This document shows, in pieces, positions 1-10,369 of a DNA stretch of 64,000 bases. The notes beneath the pieces are model-generated. The model was not told where the DNA came from, searched no databases, and saw only the letters and a program-made list of their open reading frames with translations. Each line of letters starts with the position of its first letter. Positions within the stretch are counted from its first letter, which is position 1. The stretch comes from Oikopleura dioica (taxonomy: Eukaryota; Chordata; Appendicularia; Copelata; Oikopleuridae), in NCBI GenBank assembly GCA_907165135.1, contig OU015567.1, forward strand, positions 4,903,001 to 4,967,000. Reading direction: 5' to 3'. A program made the position numbers and the translations under genes.

Positions 1-150
1 TCTGCCCAAACGACCGCTTACAACCCAATAGATACAATGGACCGACGTCTCGTCCATCGATTAAATTGTCCAATTATAAAGGTGATGGGTCCTAGCAGCG
101 CTCAGGCCCGACCGTTCAGAGTATCATTTCAAAATCTCGATAGAGATCTC
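1..150. other. Unassigned sequence at window edge
   Basis: No open frame with recognisable protein features and no repeat that I can match elsewhere in the window. A gene may continue from outside the window. Confidence 0.4.
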
Positions 151-220
151 GGCGAGTTGATCCAGTGGTAGCACACCCCGGCCGGACGCGGGAAACCGTT
201 GTTCAATCCCAGGACTTGTC
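151..220 (+). pseudogene. tRNA-like sequence, probably a decayed tRNA or tRNA-derived repeat
   Basis: An A-box-like TCCAGTGGTAGCA segment is followed about 30 nt later by a B-box-like GTTCAATCCC. The first seven and last seven bases can pair, with two G-U pairs. The anticodon and T stems pair poorly, so I do not assign an anticodon. It could be a pseudogene or the head of a short interspersed element. A tRNAscan or Infernal score would settle it. Confidence 0.3.
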
Positions 221-439
221 TAGCTTTTTAGCTTGAGCGCTGTTAAAATCCATCAAAGGATACTCTTGTTGTCGTAAATGTGGAAATAATTTTCCAACAT
301 CTTCTACTGCCTCAGCATTTCATGATCATGTTAAAATATGCTCTGGTCGAGTCTGCACAGGAAAGATAATAATTATCAGGATTGTCTAAGTATGCTGTGT
401 TCTTATCAAAAATAAGATTGCAAAAAGCACTTTTCTTCT

Positions 440-1471
440 TTGGATTTATACAATAATCACCTTGGTAACTGTACGGCTTCCGTCACAAGCAAAGACTATG
501 ATGTGAAGCTATTGAAGAGAAAAGATGCCTACAAATGCTGTGGAAGTCGTCCAACAAAACAGAATGGCCGGGTAAAACGACAGCATGAGATCAGACAATG
601 CGTTTTGCCAACCTGCTTTATATGCTGCCAGAGGATCCCATTAGAGCATATTGAAGACCACGTGAGTAATCACAAAGATGACTTCGGCTCCGGTCTAGTT
701 CAAGCTGTTAGAGAAGAACCTGTCAGGGTGCAAAAATCATCTGAAGAGCCTTATCTTCTTGAAAATCAAGAGGCACCGCATTCATCAAAAAATTTGCCTA
801 CAGTGTTAACGAAAAATGTCGAGGCAAGTGAGCAGATGCTTTTTATGCCTCAAGAAGTCGGGATTCTATCAAAATCAACGATAGAGCATTTGGATGCTGA
901 CGTTCGTCTCGAAAAAATATCACGCGCCTCTAGAGAAGAGGAAGGAAGTGTTGAACAGAACCAAGAGCAGGAACTAAACATTCAGCCTCGCTCTATTCTT
1001 AAAAAGAATAAAACGACGAATTCTGAGGAAGATGACTCTGATCCTGATTGGATAGATGAAAATCCCGCTGAGCGGCTTGAACTTGAAAAAGAAAACTTGA
1101 TAGGTGCACTTGAAGAAATTGCCAGTACATCTTCCGTTCCAAGTATTTTGGAAGCTCTGTCAACTTTGAAAACAACCGAGGAAATTAAAAGTGAAATGCA
1201 AAACCTGAGTGAGCAGAATCAAAATACTCTCATCAAAATGCAGCTTTTACCAAGGTTTGTGAAGAGAAAATTTTATAAAAGAATAGAACAATTTATAAAA
1301 GATTATAATTCTAGTGAAATAATGAAAAATATGCTTGACAAATCAACTTGGAAAAATGAGAACGTGATTTTAAAAGCGGTATTAAAAGAAAATAATTCGC
1401 AAGAAAGAATTCATGTTCTTTCCTCGACATTTGGAATTAAGGACCGGTCAAAAAGTCCAAAACAATATTGA
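440..1471 (+). pseudogene. Zinc-finger and acidic region of the decayed element
   Basis: This is the longest open frame in the first 4 kb, about 343 codons with no ATG at its 5' end. A C-x2-C then H-x3-H finger (CFICCQRI then HVSNH) lies near residues 60-78. It is followed by low-complexity acidic sequence (EEDDSDPDWIDE near residue 196) and a helical Lys/Glu-rich C-terminal part. It ends at TGA 1469-1471. A further finger with C-x2-C and HVKIC is encoded upstream at 262-345 but is cut off by a stop near 388, so the N-terminus is broken or lies across an unrecognised intron. I infer a DNA- or ubiquitin-binding role from the UBZ-like finger, but this is weak. Confidence 0.35.
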
Positions 1472-1623
1472 TAGAGTAAATGGAAAAACACCCTATTATA
1501 AATATCGGAAAGTTGAGCGACCTCGCTTTAGAAAAAGAAACTGAAGAAGCTTGCAGATGAAAAAGAATCTGGGGAAAATTATGCCAATTTCAATCAGATC
1601 AAATCCGCGAATATTTCATTAGA

Positions 1624-2031
1624 TTGGATTATAAAATTAATGAATTTTACGATCTCCATCATGTCTATAATCCTATATTTGTTTCGGCAATAGACGCATT
1701 TCTTGACGAGAGAGCTTTCATTGATCCGAGTCAAAAGAAAGCAACTCTAAGGGAATCCTTAATTCTTGACCGCACTGTCTTGAAATATCTTCGTGAAAAA
1801 TGTGATACGCGAACCCATAAAATTGACTTGCTACGACCAACGACTCAGTCTCTGACCACTTCGAGAAGAATACTGAAAAAAACTCTTGAAGAACTTCACG
1901 CTGAATTTATTAGTGAATATCCACAGCTTACACACCTAACTTTGAAGGAGTTCAAAAGTATGACTCCATTTTACTACATTCCGCCCTCACGTACAACGCA
2001 AGTTGTATGCGCCTGCGAGATAGGGTCTTAA
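1624..2031 (+). pseudogene. Helical domain of the decayed element
   Basis: 135 codons. The product begins with NEFYDLHHVYNP, passes through a Lys/Leu-rich helical part, and ends with LTLKEFKSMTPFYYIPPS followed by TTQVVCACEIG. A helical stretch then F-x-x-x-x-P then a VCxC motif is, as I recall, conserved upstream of the catalytic part in invertebrate transposon proteins that carry Ulp1 proteases. I cannot check this here. No ATG opens the frame, and the frame differs from that of the preceding fragment, consistent with decay. Confidence 0.35.
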
Positions 2032-2269
2032 ATCGTGAATTATTATAAATTTATTGTCACTGTAATGGAAATCACACCATGATATGATTAAGACCATTTA
2101 TTAGTCCTGCCTTAACAAGGGAACTTATGAGAAGGCTGCGCAGAGCCTTGGAAAGAAATTAGGACAGGAGACTCTTTTCTTAGATATCACAGTTCATCGC
2201 AGAATCCGTTAACAGGTCCTAACAAGATCTTGAGGATAAAAAAGCCCCCCTCCATAAGACGTTCCCGCA

Positions 2270-2752
2270 TTGGCAGGCTTCAATTTCAAAGAAATCTTGG
2301 AAAGGAGCACCTGTGCAACAACGGACAAACAATATTGTGTCACTGATCGTAAAAAGAAGACAAGTTGCTTTGTTCACCCAAAAAATTCAACATCCTGCAG
2401 CGACTGCACTCACAAGAGTTGCGTTGGTCCGGATGAATTTATGGAAGACTTTGATCGAGAAATATTCGAAAAAGTCGTACAAATGCATCCTGACGAGACC
2501 GTTGCCTTTGACAGATTCGAACTCCTCAAAGCTGGAGTTAAAGCTGAGACAGCTTTTGTTTCTGGTAGCGAAACTCGCGGTAAAATGCCAATACGGCAAT
2601 TCTTCGATCAGCTTAAAAGTATGACGAGAGAAACACTTGCCCATAGCATCGACAAGAGCAGAAATAAAGAAGATCTTAAAGTATATGAACATGGAGATGT
2701 TAAGCCAGGGAGTCTTCATCTTGAGCCGAGGGTCTTAAATTGTATCGAATGA
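2270..2752 (+). pseudogene. Cys/His-rich fragment of the decayed element
   Basis: 160 codons without a clear start. Residues about 22-52 hold a dense Cys/His cluster (YCVTDRKKKTSC, FVHP, SCSDCTHKSC) that could bind zinc. The rest is mixed polar sequence with a MPIRQFFDQLKSMTRETLAH helix. It lies between the helical fragment and later pieces of the same element, on the same strand. I do not recognise it on its own. Confidence 0.3.
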
Positions 2753-3296
2753 ATACGTCAAGTGTGTCTATAAGCAAGAACTTTCTGAGACCCGTGGAAA
2801 GCTTGACTACGCCTCGACGTTTGTTCTTCAAAATAATACTGCGTCACAGTTCGGGATCAGAAAATTCATTAATTTCGCTTGGCTTGTTTACATGAACCCT
2901 AAAAATAGCATGAATATCTTCAAGCCGGGCGCCTTGGATTGAATTGTAACGTTTTAACGGCGGTCGCTCGATGGAATGAAAACGAAATACAAAAAATGCA
3001 ATACTTTCATTTTCTTATGGAGAAGAAATTTGCCGGAGCGCCGATTGAGGCGGAAAAAATGATTGTTGAAAATTTTAAAAATCGAAACATAAATTTCACA
3101 GTCATTAACAGGATTTCTGAAAGGGTTCGAAAGGGTTAAAATTTGCATTTTAATGTTGACGATAATTCCATTATGGCTCGTCGGTAGGTAATGGTCTATT
3201 TCGATCTTGCGGATTTATAAGATCTTTGAATTTCCCGAACCCTGTTTTACATAATGCGAGCTCTGAATTCAAATCGAGGGAACATTTTCACCATGC

Positions 3297-3936
3297 CATT
3301 TCAAATAACGATGGCCTGCGGAGAACTTATATTTTCAAAACCAGCCGCCATGGAAAAGGTATTTTTTCCGCGAAACTAATTCTAGAATTCTGAGGCCTCG
3401 TCGATGGCGCCCATAGTCACTGCGCTACCACGATAAAAAATGCGAAACTTGTAAATCGCTGTGGTACTCTTGATGAATGCCTCGGATTCTTGAAGGAAAA
3501 TGAGCAGAAGCTGCGGACAGAAGAAAAAGAAAAACGCGCAAAACAAAATTTTGCTGGGCGAGAATATGCCATTCTCAAGAATAAAAATGAAGAGACCACG
3601 AAATCTTCCGTAAATCTCAACATACCGTCAATTAAATCGATTCGTATGATAAACTTCGACGCAGCAAGAGGAGCTCTTTATGCAAAAGACATAGTCTGCA
3701 GCTGCGATCTCTGTTCCAGTGGAAAAATTAGTCTCTGTGTTCGAAATTCTGGAAACACATTTTCCAGAAAAATCGGACAGAAAGACGGAACAATAATTAT
3801 TGATAATAAAAATCAGCCTCAAAGAAGACCCGTCAATCTTCGAGAATTATCAAACAAACAAACAATCAGCGATTACGTCTACTCTGCAACAGATATTCAA
3901 GCTCAGTTAAGGGTTTTAACGACCGAACGTCATTAA
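3297..3936 (+). pseudogene. SRHGKG and CxCxxC-containing fragment of the decayed element
   Basis: Reading from about 3297 in the frame of the following open stretch gives a SRHGKG motif, a stop near 3390, then a VDGAHSHCATTIKNAK segment. The open part from 3490 has a Lys/Glu-rich coiled region and a CSCDLCSSGKISLC cluster near residues 69-82. HGKG followed by a G-rich segment and then C-x-C-x2-C is the order I recall in catalytic regions of Ulp1-associated transposon proteins. The internal stop shows that it is broken. Confidence 0.3.
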
Positions 3937-4150
3937 CTAAAACAGGGCTATATGCTCTAGAGAACCCTGATTAAGATTGCGCTCTTAAGATTAGAAAATA
4001 CAAATAAAACAGTCAGTATCCTCTACCCTGTGGCCCGCCAAAGGTGTGACTCTAGAGCTTTAAAACCTAATTTTCTGTTTTTCTTAAGCGAAATATCAAA
4101 ATCTTCTCTGAAAGCGGAAATTTCCAAAGTCCGGGGTCAAAATCGTTATC

Positions 4151-4612
4151 TTGTCCGAATTTAAAATTCGAGAAACAGATTTTTGCTCATATCCTACATC
4201 TTCCGTCGGAAACATGACTCAAGGCACTTATAATGACCCAAGCCTTAAGAAACGAAAAAAAATTTGTGCACCATTATTGCTGTCATCAAAAGATGAAAAC
4301 CACGCGGCACTCTTGATCGTTAATGTCAAATCTCGCTCAGTTACTGTCTATGATACAAATGGGGCTATTGGAAATTATCAAAACGCCATTGATAGTTCGA
4401 AAAAAAAACTTCTTGATACTATTGGAAAAATTCTGAATGATCAGGGCCCTTGGAAGAAAAAACGCGAAAATGTTCCGCAAACGAATCGTGATTGCGCGGT
4501 CTATGTGCTCAACAGGTTAAAAAAAATCTTTAAAATTATTTGTTGCTTAAAATTATTTATAAAAATTATTAAAGAATTGAGCAAGAATTCAAAGCTGGAA
4601 CACCAGAAATAA
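4151..4612 (+). pseudogene. Ulp1/C48-like cysteine protease domain of the decayed element
   Basis: 153 codons. Numbered from the 5' end of the open frame, the catalytic set of a SUMO-protease-like fold is visible: His51 in ENHAALLIVN, Asp68 in VYDTNG, Gln110 in VPQTNRDC and Cys115 in DCAVYVLN. The spacing and the hydrophobic strands around each residue match Ulp1 or adenain-type proteases. The domain ends with a Lys-rich tail. No ATG opens the frame, and no host gene sits around it, so I read it as the C-terminal domain of a mobile-element protein. A domesticated gene is possible but unlikely, given the broken upstream parts. Confidence 0.5.
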
Positions 4613-4690
4613 CATCGTCGAATATTCTTGAGATCAAGGAAAATCAACTCAAAAAAATTAAGTATGGCAATATTAATAAATACAGTTCAT

Positions 4691-5180
4691 AAATTTAAGT
4701 CATTGGGTGTGCAATAAAACAACTCCATCAAAAAGAGTCGCACAGCATTCAAGTGAAGTCAATGCTGAATCGAAAAGAGTCCGTTTTTCCTGATCTGGAA
4801 ATATCACGATTACATTTTTTTTCCTCGTTGTTAAATACAAATATTCCTAATTGTTAATTCTTGTTTTTGAAATTCTCTTTTCTGTGAGTAAAAGAAAGGC
4901 AAAAGAAAGAAGAAATCAAATCATTGAATTCAGAATGCTTATAATTTTTTTTATTGCCCGTGTGACTATAAAATAAAACAGCCATTCTTCAATCAAATCC
5001 TGAAACACAGAAGATATTTAATATTTATCATCGATTCAAACTGTCTGTATGTTCTCATAACGGAACATGGGTGATGCCTCGACACAGGTCAGAAAAATGA
5101 GCGCAATATCTATGTTAGAAAAATGGAAAACTAGTTAATTGAAAAATTGTTTTCTCCATCTTAAGCGTAAAATATAAGAT
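4691..5180. other. AT-rich sequence, no gene seen
   Basis: No open frame of note and no recognisable repeat. It lies between the protease fragment and the first MITE. Confidence 0.4.
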
Positions 5181-5553
5181 CGGCTGCCCGTTTAGCGCCC
5201 CGTCGTTATCTATTTTTCAGAGACCCGTCTAATCTGAACGATGAATTATATTCTTCGATTTTGTAGAGCTCCGACTTCTTCACTTTTAGTCTTCTATTTC
5301 ACTTCTACTTTCCTTTTATTTCTAGTCTGAGTTTCAAAATAAATCTTTAGATTTTTATAGAGGGCTTTGAAAGAGTCGCTCTCATTCCGAGACTTTGACC
5401 AAGTTATCCCATTTTGATATTTTCAAATTGTTTGTATAAAAGAATAGGCTTTGATGATCATAAAGCAAAAATAATAAAGATAAAATCATTTACCGTTCAG
5501 ATTTGACGGGTCTCTGAAAAAACGGTCATGGCGGGGCGCTAAACGGGCAGCCG
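5181..5553. mobile_element. MITE-like element with about 60-bp terminal inverted repeats
   Basis: The first 22 bases (CGGCTGCCCGTTTAGCGCCC plus CG) are the exact reverse complement of the last 22 (5532-5553). The similarity continues inward to about 5240 and 5493, including a shared CAGAGACCCGTC core. The 370-bp interior has no coding potential. I see no clear target-site duplication. Confidence 0.75.
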
Positions 5554-5746
5554 CGCTCAGCCGATGTTCTATCCATAATATCCATGTTCTATCCTTAATA
5601 TCATACATTAGTTATGGAGTCTTTATGGTTCAAAGGGCATGAACGAGAGTGCTGGCGCCGACCATGTTTCTTCGGATACGAAAAAACAAATTTCCTTCTC
5701 GGAGATTCACAGGACTGTTTGAATATAAAAAGATGATAGAACAGTT

Positions 5747-6060
5747 AGGTCTACGCGGAAAAAATACTTTAATGGGGGCGTCCTTATGGAGAGATAATTT
5801 TGAACACATTTTCTTAAAGCTCTTGATATGCCTGTTCAGAATCGCGAATAAACATCATATCGGGGGTATTGGGAATTCGAGAAAAATTCGATTTTATGGT
5901 TTGTGGGCCTCTTTTCGGCGGCCATCATATCTATATCCCGATGCCCCCGATACAATTTTTAATCGCGATTCTGAATGAGCATCTTGAGATCTTTAAGTAG
6001 ACGCGTAAAAATTTTCAAAATATGAGGGTGCGACCTGCTTTTGGTTTTCCGCGGAGTCCC
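5747..6060. mobile_element. Imperfect long inverted-repeat element
   Basis: The left part from GGTCTACGCGGAA (5748) through CAGAATCGCGA (about 5840) and ATCGGGGG is mirrored on the right as CCCCCGAT, TCGCGATTCTG (about 5964) and TTTTCCGCGGAGTCCC (6060). Together they make arms of roughly 150 bp with mismatches. The short open frame across it (5649-5978) is best read as repeat sequence. Confidence 0.55.
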
Positions 6061-6892
6061 CTTATATATGTGTTTCATTAGCTAAAGTAAGAAATTATTC
6101 AAACACCACTTTAGATAAAATATTTCGGAAAACACAAATTAAAGAAAAAACTGGATTATTACGTCATATTCTGGTGCCTGTTTAACTGAATTAGCAGTCC
6201 TGATGAAAGTAGGACAAATCTGCGATGAGGAAAGAAGACCAATTCTTCAAATCAAGAGCCGGAATGCCTGGAACTATGGTGAAAATCTACCGGAGAGATT
6301 TTTATGCGAAAATTGCCATACAAATTGTCATTCGCGCGTCTCCGGAACAGTTCTAGTCTATGCTGGACACAACAATATTCTGAAGGCATCAACACTGGCA
6401 TTCCAAGATGTTGACCTAGATAAAGCAATTCAGGATAGTTCTTTCTCTATCTAAATCGTCGCAAGAACATTTTTTTTATCTATGTCCGATTATAAAGATA
6501 ATTAACAAAATAAAAATAAAAGAACTTTTCAAAGGTTTTACATAGAACCCTTACATCGCTGTTTACGAATGCAAGAAAAATCCTCTTTGTTCAACCTTTT
6601 CCACTTGCTAAGCCGCTTAGAACAATTGAAGAATCAACACAAAAATGGCTCAAGAAGATATTAAGTGCAAAAGTACCTAGCTTAGCTAACTATTATCGAG
6701 TAAAACAGGAAGAGGTTTTCATTTAATTGGAAATAGAACTAAAAAATTGAATGTTTTTGAGTACCGATTCTTCAGAAGCCTCAAACAGCATTTTTTTTCG
6801 CCAGATAAAGTTCATCTGAAAGACAATTATGCTCGTCAATTAATCGTCTCAATTATTCAGGTAAAATTGAGGATACTCATAGAAGCTTAGAT
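6061..6892. other. Repeat-rich DNA with one small Cys-containing open frame
   Basis: An 83-codon plus-strand open frame (6203-6454) encodes a FLCENCHTNC motif. Nothing else supports it as a gene, and I suspect it is another element remnant. The rest is AT-rich without features. Confidence 0.3.
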
Positions 6893-6957
6893 TTAAGGAC
6901 CCTGCCCCCGGCATCATTCTTTTCGAAAAATGGATATTAAGCAAACAAGTCCTTAAA
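6893..6957. mobile_element. Remnant of the TTAAGGACCCC inverted-repeat family
   Basis: TTTAAGGACCCTGCCCCCGG at the left and GTCCTTAAAT at the right resemble the two ends of the elements at 40275-40625 and 41027-41220. The interior is almost completely lost. Confidence 0.4.
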
Positions 6958-7493
6958 TAAAGAATATTTTACAGTAACTTCAAATATCTTACTATCTGAA
7001 ATCTTTGCCTTTTAAATTATTTTTAATAGAGCGTCGAAAAACAAATTTTAACAGCGAATGACAGTTATCCAGAACCACGGAGTCTTCCTAAACGAAAGAA
7101 AGGTATTTATAAACATGAAAAATATGGTCGAAATCCTCAGTGTTAAAGTTTCAGATCGTCAAACAATCTTCTTTGACTGCTCTAAACTCTCTCTTATGCC
7201 GTCGAGAAAAAAAAGTAATTGCTTGTATCTTTATTTTTTAAATTTTAAAAATATTAAGGAAATTTTCATCGCAGAATGCCTGGATTTTCTGACTGAGAAG
7301 ATTTTTAAAAGAAGAACAAAACGAGAAGGAACAAACACAACATGCCTCATTCTTTTTAGTTTAAAGTGCTTTTTTATTTGCATCTTACACATATGCACGG
7401 TATAAAAATTATTTTTTGTTTTTAAAATTGATAAAATAATCGTTTTCATGTTTCAAATAAATAAAAATATGTAATTTACCGGCAAAAAAAAGT

Positions 7494-7538
7494 TGACCTC
7501 AAATGACCTCAGATGACCTCAAATGACCTCAAGTGACT
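7494..7538. repeat. Tandem 10-mer TGACCTCAAA, five units
   Basis: TGACCT recurs every 10 bp four times and is followed by a fifth, mutated unit TGACTT. On the minus strand this gives AGGTCA half-sites spaced by four bases. Confidence 0.85.
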
Positions 7539-8510
7539 TTAGAGCATTATTTGATTAATTTTTTGTAGTTTGTAATTAAATAAAAGTATATGCTTTATAT
7601 TTGCAAAATTAATGCAAAACTAATCCTCAAAAAAAAATTTTTGCAGCCCAAATGTTGCCCGATCTGCTTCAATTTTCGCGAGCACATAGATTCGACTATA
7701 GAGTTTCCGAAAAAAAATAGAAAAAAAAATTTGTTATGGAAAAATTTTGCTCTACGAGCAGTTAAAATTTCGGAATTTCCACCTCTGACAAGTCCAAATC
7801 TCGAAAATTTCAAAGATTTGGGCAGACTGTAAAAACGTTTTTTATACAGTTTGAGAAGCTCTTTCAGATGAGCCATTCAGAAAAAAAAATTTTTTTTTCA
7901 CCCTGCCACAATTGGAGACTTCTACCTTTCGCGATGATTTTCAGCTCTCCAATCGGGTCCTTTTCGATCTTTTTTGCTCTTTCTCGCTTCGTTTTCGCCA
8001 TTTTTAATGAAAAAACAAGGGTTGGGATGAAAAAAAAAGAAAGAGGATCTGATAAAATAACGCGAAGAAAGATAAGTGAAAAAGCCGGCCGCATAAAAAA
8101 TGCATAAAAATATTTTGACATCGGAATAATTTTGAATGCCCCTCAGTTTCACGACTGTATTTGGCGATTTGCAATCGAATTAGACTGTAAAAGTTTAATG
8201 CTGGATCTGCGCTGGTAAATAATGCGCCGAGGCTCTCAGGAAAGAAAGGAGGAAGGCCGTGATCATCCCTTTTAGCGATTAAAGATTTGTAGAGTATCGA
8301 TTGCAGCAGCTTTCTGCGATGGAATTCCTTCTGACAGACCACTTTCGTTTTTCATTTTCATCGTTTTTCAAACTTCTCTTTTATTTTTCTGATTTTCATT
8401 AACAAAAATTCCTGCAAGACTTACTTTCGCATAAATAAGAAGAGATTGAGATTCAAGAAAAACAAGCTCAAAACTGTAAGTATTTTTGAAGTGTCGACTA
8501 GGCCTGTGTT
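7539..8510. other. AT-rich intergenic DNA, no supported gene
   Basis: Both strands have overlapping open frames of 70-115 codons rich in Phe, Lys and Ser. These are typical of A/T homopolymer DNA, with no signal peptide, domain or splice structure. I do not call any as genes. Confidence 0.4.
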
Positions 8511-8860
8511 AGTAGCCTGTGTAAAAAACCTGAGTTAGAGTTTTCAAGAACTCTTATGCCAAGTCGCGTAGCGGATTTCATTTTTCATTTTTAGACCCTG
8601 ACTAAGGTTTTTTTCAAGTCGCCAAGCCAAATCTGAAGTATAAGGTCTTTCTAGGGGGAGGTGTCTGGAACCGACAAAAAAAATTTCGACAATTTTTGCG
8701 TGGGCGGCTACTCGGCTGCGAATTAGCCTTTTTGCCAAATCAAGGCTTCTGGTTGGTTGAAAATTTCCACGTAAAATTTGTCGAAATTTTTTGTCGGTTC
8801 TAGACACCTGACAGGACTAAAAATCGGACTCAGGTTTTTTCTAACAGGTTATTGAGCCCA
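8511..8860. mobile_element. Element with CCTGTG...CCTGAGT inverted ends, host of a nested MITE
   Basis: The left end AGCCTGTGTAAAAAACCTGA (8514-8533) matches the reverse complement of the right end, ACTCAGGTTTTTTCTAACAG followed by GTTATTGAGCCCA (8828-8860). Related inverted repeats occur at 56078-56173 and 62711-62930, all ending GAGCCCA. A copy of a second family is inserted inside it (8659-8809). Confidence 0.6.
8659..8809. mobile_element. GTCTNGAACCGACA-family MITE, copy 1 (nested)
   Basis: A 151-bp element with inverted ends AGGTGTCTGGAACCGACAAA and TTTGTCGGTTCTAGACACCT. The core AATTTTTGCGTGGGCGGCTA is shared with copies at 38027, 39057 and (inverted) 42686. Confidence 0.8.
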
Positions 8861-9520
8861 ACTGAAGATGACCGAAAAAGATCAGCAAAATTTGAGATAA
8901 AGACATTTTATTATTCCGACGTTTATCTGTATCTTGTCGATTTTGTTCTGTATCTTCTTATCCGATATTGAAAAAGAGAAGAGCGTTCTTTTAATATTTG
9001 ATACTGGCAGAGATCTATATATTTTCGGCAAAGTATATTTCGAGTGAATTAAATTGCGCGTCGTAAATTCGCGTCGAATGGATCTCAACTGACAAGCAGC
9101 TTGGCAGATTGCTCCTCTTCTGTTGAATTATTTAGTTTCGCATTTGCTGGGACGGTTTGTTAACCTTCTGCGCTATTTGAGAAAAGATACTTTTTCGGGC
9201 GAAAAAAAAAGAGATTGAAAAAGAATTTTTGATTGCTCCGAGAAACTATGTTGCGAACATAACAGGTAGAATCGGAATTAAGGGTATCAGAGCGTTATTT
9301 GGTGCAATACAATCCGAAGTTTTTTGGCTAAAATACTTCAAACTGGGATATTACTATTGAATTAAATAAGGGCGTGACCAGATTAATTGATGAATTGACG
9401 TAATCTACTGTTTCTTTGGGAAAAATTTTGAATAAAATGTTCAAAAAAGTTTCATTGCAGATTTTGTGAAATCCCTTTTAGTTCATTATTCTTGAAAGAC
9501 TGTATCTTTGATACTGTTTT
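8861..9520. other. Intergenic sequence upstream of the myristoylated protein gene
   Basis: No open frame worth calling. It presumably holds the promoter of the gene starting at 9560. Confidence 0.4.
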
Positions 9521-9559
9521 TTGAGAAATTATCCCTCAATTCAGCCGAACTTAAACAAG

Positions 9560-10135
9560 ATGGGAGCAGTGTCAAGCGCACCATCTGACCTATCCGATTA
9601 TGACGAAGATCCGACCGAAGCCACCCTCATCTACGAAACAGTAAACCTAAACGACGTCAAAAACGAATCTATCCGCCCCGGCTCTGGAAAAAATCCAAGC
9701 TCTTCGCAACAAGAAGACAAATACAAAAAGGTACACCAAAAAAAGCTGATGGAACAAATGTTGAGTTTTTTTCAGCAAAAGAGTATTTGCTGGAATTCAG
9801 TCGACGTCGAATACTTTCAAAATTATCTGCAGCAATTCAATTTGGGACCCAAATGTGGACATTTAGCCTTTCATGAGGTAAATTAAATTTTACCCGTTGG
9901 CGATGTGAGCAAATTTTCTCTAGACATGCTCTGACTGCGAGATTTACGCAGATTTCATCGACAAAAAAGACCATTTCTGCAAAAATTGCGTCCCTTCTGC
10001 GAAAACTCTTTTACAAAACGAAGCAAATACGTCCAAACAACCAATAGGTTCTCAAATTCAACCTTTTTCTTTTCCTGATTTTGAATTGTAGTGGTGGCAT
10101 TGCGTCACGTGGATGGGGACCAAGCATTTGTCTGA
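9560..10135 (+). CDS. Predicted N-myristoylated Cys-rich protein (161 aa, 3 exons)
   Basis: I do not recognise the family. Exons are 9560-9877, 9924-10047 and 10092-10135. Both introns are GT-AG of 46 and 44 nt with pyrimidine-rich 3' ends, and phases agree. The start MGAVSSAP places Gly2 and Ser6 in a good N-myristoylation context, so membrane attachment is likely. The acidic, Ser-rich first 50 residues are probably disordered. A possible metal site combines CGH near residue 100 with CSDC and CKNC (C-x2-C twice) in exon 2, a RING-like or treble-clef-like spacing. An AATAAA signal follows at about 10176. Confidence 0.6.
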
Positions 10136-10369
10136 AAATTGTCTCTGAAATTAAATTACTTTTTTGCTTCCAAATAAAATCGAGTTCCAGAAATACTCTT
10201 TGTTGTTTTCAAATTCCTCTCTTGGAAAGAGCAAAGATAAGCCGTCAGATTTAGATTTACGTTTTCAAGCAGGCCTGAATGCCAATTCGGCTTTGAATGA
10301 TACCTTTCCTGGGTGCTTTAACGGTGAGCAACAAACTTGAGCAGAAGTAAAGAAGAGAAAGTTGATGCT

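Larger units (their letters stand above)
240..4690 (+). mobile_element. Decayed element encoding zinc-finger and Ulp1-type protease fragments
   Basis: A run of plus-strand coding fragments lies in several frames separated by stops, which fits one old protein-coding element damaged by frameshifts and nonsense changes. Two Cys/His finger-like segments are at the start: C-x2-C followed by HDHVKIC near 262-345, and C-x2-C followed by HIEDHVSNH near 610-680. Several Cys-containing domains follow. At the 3' end is a cysteine protease with a His/Asp/Gln/Cys set. From memory, this order (UBZ-like fingers, an all-alpha region ending in xVCxC, Ulp1 protease) recurs in transposon proteins of cnidarians and other invertebrates. 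I could not find terminal inverted repeats or a target duplication, so the ends are approximate. Confidence 0.45.
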
